In this document: piece by piece, positions 63,009 through 64,000 of the stretch
Layout of the letters: each line of letters opens with the position of its first letter
Numbering within the stretch: the first letter of the stretch is position 1
Assembly (NCBI GenBank): GCA_003314535.1
Contig: POSG01000005.1
Coordinates: 1 to 64,000, forward strand
Direction: 5' to 3'
DNA: 64,000 nt
Source: Geobacter sp.
Lineage (GTDB): Bacteria; Desulfobacterota; Desulfuromonadia; Geobacterales; Geobacteraceae
Translations under genes and position numbers: made by a program
Notes under the pieces: generated by a model
Seen by the model: the letters and a program-made list of their open reading frames with translations, nothing else
Told to the model about the DNA's origin: nothing
Database searches by the model: none

Positions 63009-63769
63009 ATGCCCCTTTCCGATTTTTCCACGAATTCAACGAAATGGTTCAGTTGAGGAGATTCGGGCAATTCCCTCCTGATCCTTTCCAGCGCCTCATC
63101 AGTCAGAAGCCCTGAACGTATGAGAATTTTATACGCCTTTTTCAATTGCACGAGTATATCCTCGGAAAAACCGGCCCGCTTCAGTCCGACAAGGTTCAGC
63201 CCGTGCAGGGTGGCCCTGTCACCCGCCGCAATGGTGTAGGGCGGCACATCCTGACCGACCATTGCCCCGCCTCCGATCATGACGTAAGCGCCTATCCGCA
63301 CGAACTGGTGAATGGCCGAAAGCCCGCCGAGACGCGCGTGGTCCTCTACGCTGATGTGGCCGGCCAAGGTGGCGCCGTTTGCCATCACCACATTATTGCC
63401 GATGTGGCAATCATGGGCAACATGGCAATAAGCCATGAAAAGATTATTGTCCCCAATTGTCGTTTCGCCGTCTCCGGTCACAGTGCCCAGATGTATTGTT
63501 GCGAATTCTCGTATGATATTCCCGTTCCCGATCTTCAGGAAGGTTCTCTCTCCCTTGTATTTGAGATCCTGCGGTACGGCGCCGACCGAAGAAAGGTGAA
63601 AAATCTGGTTGTTTTCCCCTATCTCCGTCCAGCCTTGGATTACCGCACTCGGACCGATCCTGGTTCCCCGGCCGATCCGGACGTTATTACCTATAACCGC
63701 AAAAGGACCTATCTCAACGTCCGGATCAATCTCGGCTCCTGGGAGCACAATGGCTGTCGGATGTATCAT
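62999..63769 (-). CDS. lpxA: UDP-N-acetylglucosamine (or GlcNAc3N) acyltransferase
   Basis: 256 residues from ATG 63769 (AGGAG upstream). Left-handed beta-helix hexapeptide repeats fill about 1-190. The catalytic His lies in AYCHVAHDCHIGNN, as His125 does in E. coli. Around the chain-length ruler, VMIGGGAMVGQDV keeps Gly at the E. coli Gly173 position, which suggests 3-hydroxy acyl chains of about 14 carbons (alignment by eye). LpxA transfers acyl from ACP to position 3 of the UDP-sugar. Linkage to gnnA/gnnB suggests the 3-amino sugar is the substrate. A start at 63835 lacks support. Confidence 0.93.
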   Translation of the reverse strand: MIHPTAIVLPGAEIDPDVEIGPFAVIGNNVRIGRGTRIGPSAVIQGWTEIGENNQIFHLSSVGAVPQDLKYKGERTFLKIGNGNIIREFATIHLGTVTGDGETTIGDNNLFMAYCHVAHDCHIGNNVVMANGATLAGHISVEDHARLGGLSAIHQFVRIGAYVMIGGGAMVGQDVPPYTIAAGDRATLHGLNLVGLKRAGFSEDILVQLKKAYKILIRSGLLTDEALERIRRELPESPQLNHFVEFVEKSERGICR

Positions 63770-63976
63770 GTTATTCTCCTGGGTGATACCAAGTGCAACA
63801 GGGATAGCCGGGCTGCCGCTGTCGGTCCTGTCCATCCTGTTTCTCTGTTGGAAAAGTGCCGGATGCTTGTAAATTCATGGGGACGACTTAGCGGGATCAG
63901 ACACATGGTTGGGATTGCAGGCTCTCGGTGATCCGTTCGCGGACCTCCTCGAGCCTGCCTCTTTGCAGTCGCTCTT

Positions 63977-64000
63977 TTAGTCGGCAAAAGTTGCCTTCAA
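63977..64000 (-). CDS. fabZ: C-terminal end of a probable 3-hydroxyacyl-ACP dehydratase FabZ
   Basis: Only seven codons plus stop are in the window: LKATFAD then TAA. The tail matches the FabZ C-terminal pattern (AELKAxxxD), and fabZ commonly precedes lpxA. The 207 bp to lpxA contain no recognised gene. Evidence is slight. Confidence 0.45.
   Translation of the reverse strand: MKATFAD

Noticed and set aside
1-64000. CRISPR array, prophage, insertion sequence other than the RAYT
   Set aside because: No spaced direct repeats, integrase, phage structural gene or IS transposase was seen.

Overview
The window reads as a chromosome segment from a strictly anaerobic, Gram-negative, respiring deltaproteobacterium of the Geobacter type (Desulfuromonadota). 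Evidence: an icd-mdh-korDABC cluster for oxidative 2-oxoglutarate metabolism with ferredoxin, a class I hybrid-cluster protein, a complete lipid A/Kdo gene set, menaquinone methyltransferase, and dense two-component, c-di-GMP and chemosensory genes with many CheA/REC/GGDEF/HD-GYP parts. No rRNA, tRNA, CRISPR array or prophage was seen. The only mobile-type gene is a REP-associated tyrosine transposase (RAYT).

Layout. 1-5.3 kb: 5' end of hcp (minus strand) behind a CRP/FNR-type box, then a LysM-FecR protein and a CHASE2 hybrid histidine kinase (plus strand). 5.3-7.5 kb: recD2. 7.6-17.1 kb: a tightly coupled minus-strand operon of two cheW-type genes, mcp, cheB, TPR-cheR, cheA-REC, an Hpt-REC-REC-GGDEF diguanylate cyclase and a lone receiver. 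Its parts match those of the Wsp surface-sensing system, and it lies behind a near-consensus sigma-28 (FliA) promoter. 17.3-19.9 kb: lutC and a lutB-lutA fusion broken by an in-frame TAA. 20.3-24.3 kb: a cysteine-cluster protein, an HD-GYP response regulator, a LysM-NlpC/P60 hydrolase, and a diadenylate cyclase fused to YbbR domains. 24.4-29.3 kb: menG/ubiE, a small HTH protein, yggT-divIVA-DUF167-CBS, an FmdB zinc ribbon, folD and galU. 29.3-35.1 kb: a TonB-like protein, a GDT1 transporter, two TPM proteins with LemA, SemiSWEET, trmJ and a CAP lipoprotein. 35.1-41.1 kb: korC-korB-korA-korD-mdh-icd plus DUF4254. 41.1-54.5 kb: a surface polysaccharide island with two GT9 heptosyltransferase-like genes, gmd, a pyruvyl transferase-like gene and seven other glycosyltransferases. 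Its middle is visibly AT-richer and contains gene debris. 54.5-64 kb: lipid A and Kdo genes (Trm112-like, lpxK, waaA, msbA, lpxB, gnnB, gnnA, lpxA and the last codons of a probable fabZ), with the RAYT and its REP hairpins between waaA and lpxK.

How it fits together. The right half builds the outer membrane: lipid A, probably the 2,3-diamino-glucose type because gnnA-gnnB lie between lpxA and lpxB, then Kdo, core heptoses and a GDP-mannose-derived O-polysaccharide. GalU supplies UDP-glucose. The left half is signalling: c-di-GMP synthesis under chemosensory control, an HD-GYP enzyme that may degrade it, and c-di-AMP synthesis. The central metabolic block feeds the TCA cycle.

The most interesting items are the Wsp-like operon under a flagellar-type promoter, the RAYT with REP units on both sides and one inside its own reading frame, the stop codon inside lutB-lutA, the CdaA-YbbR fusion and the gnnAB pair. 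All calls are from reading the sequence by eye. No database search was run.
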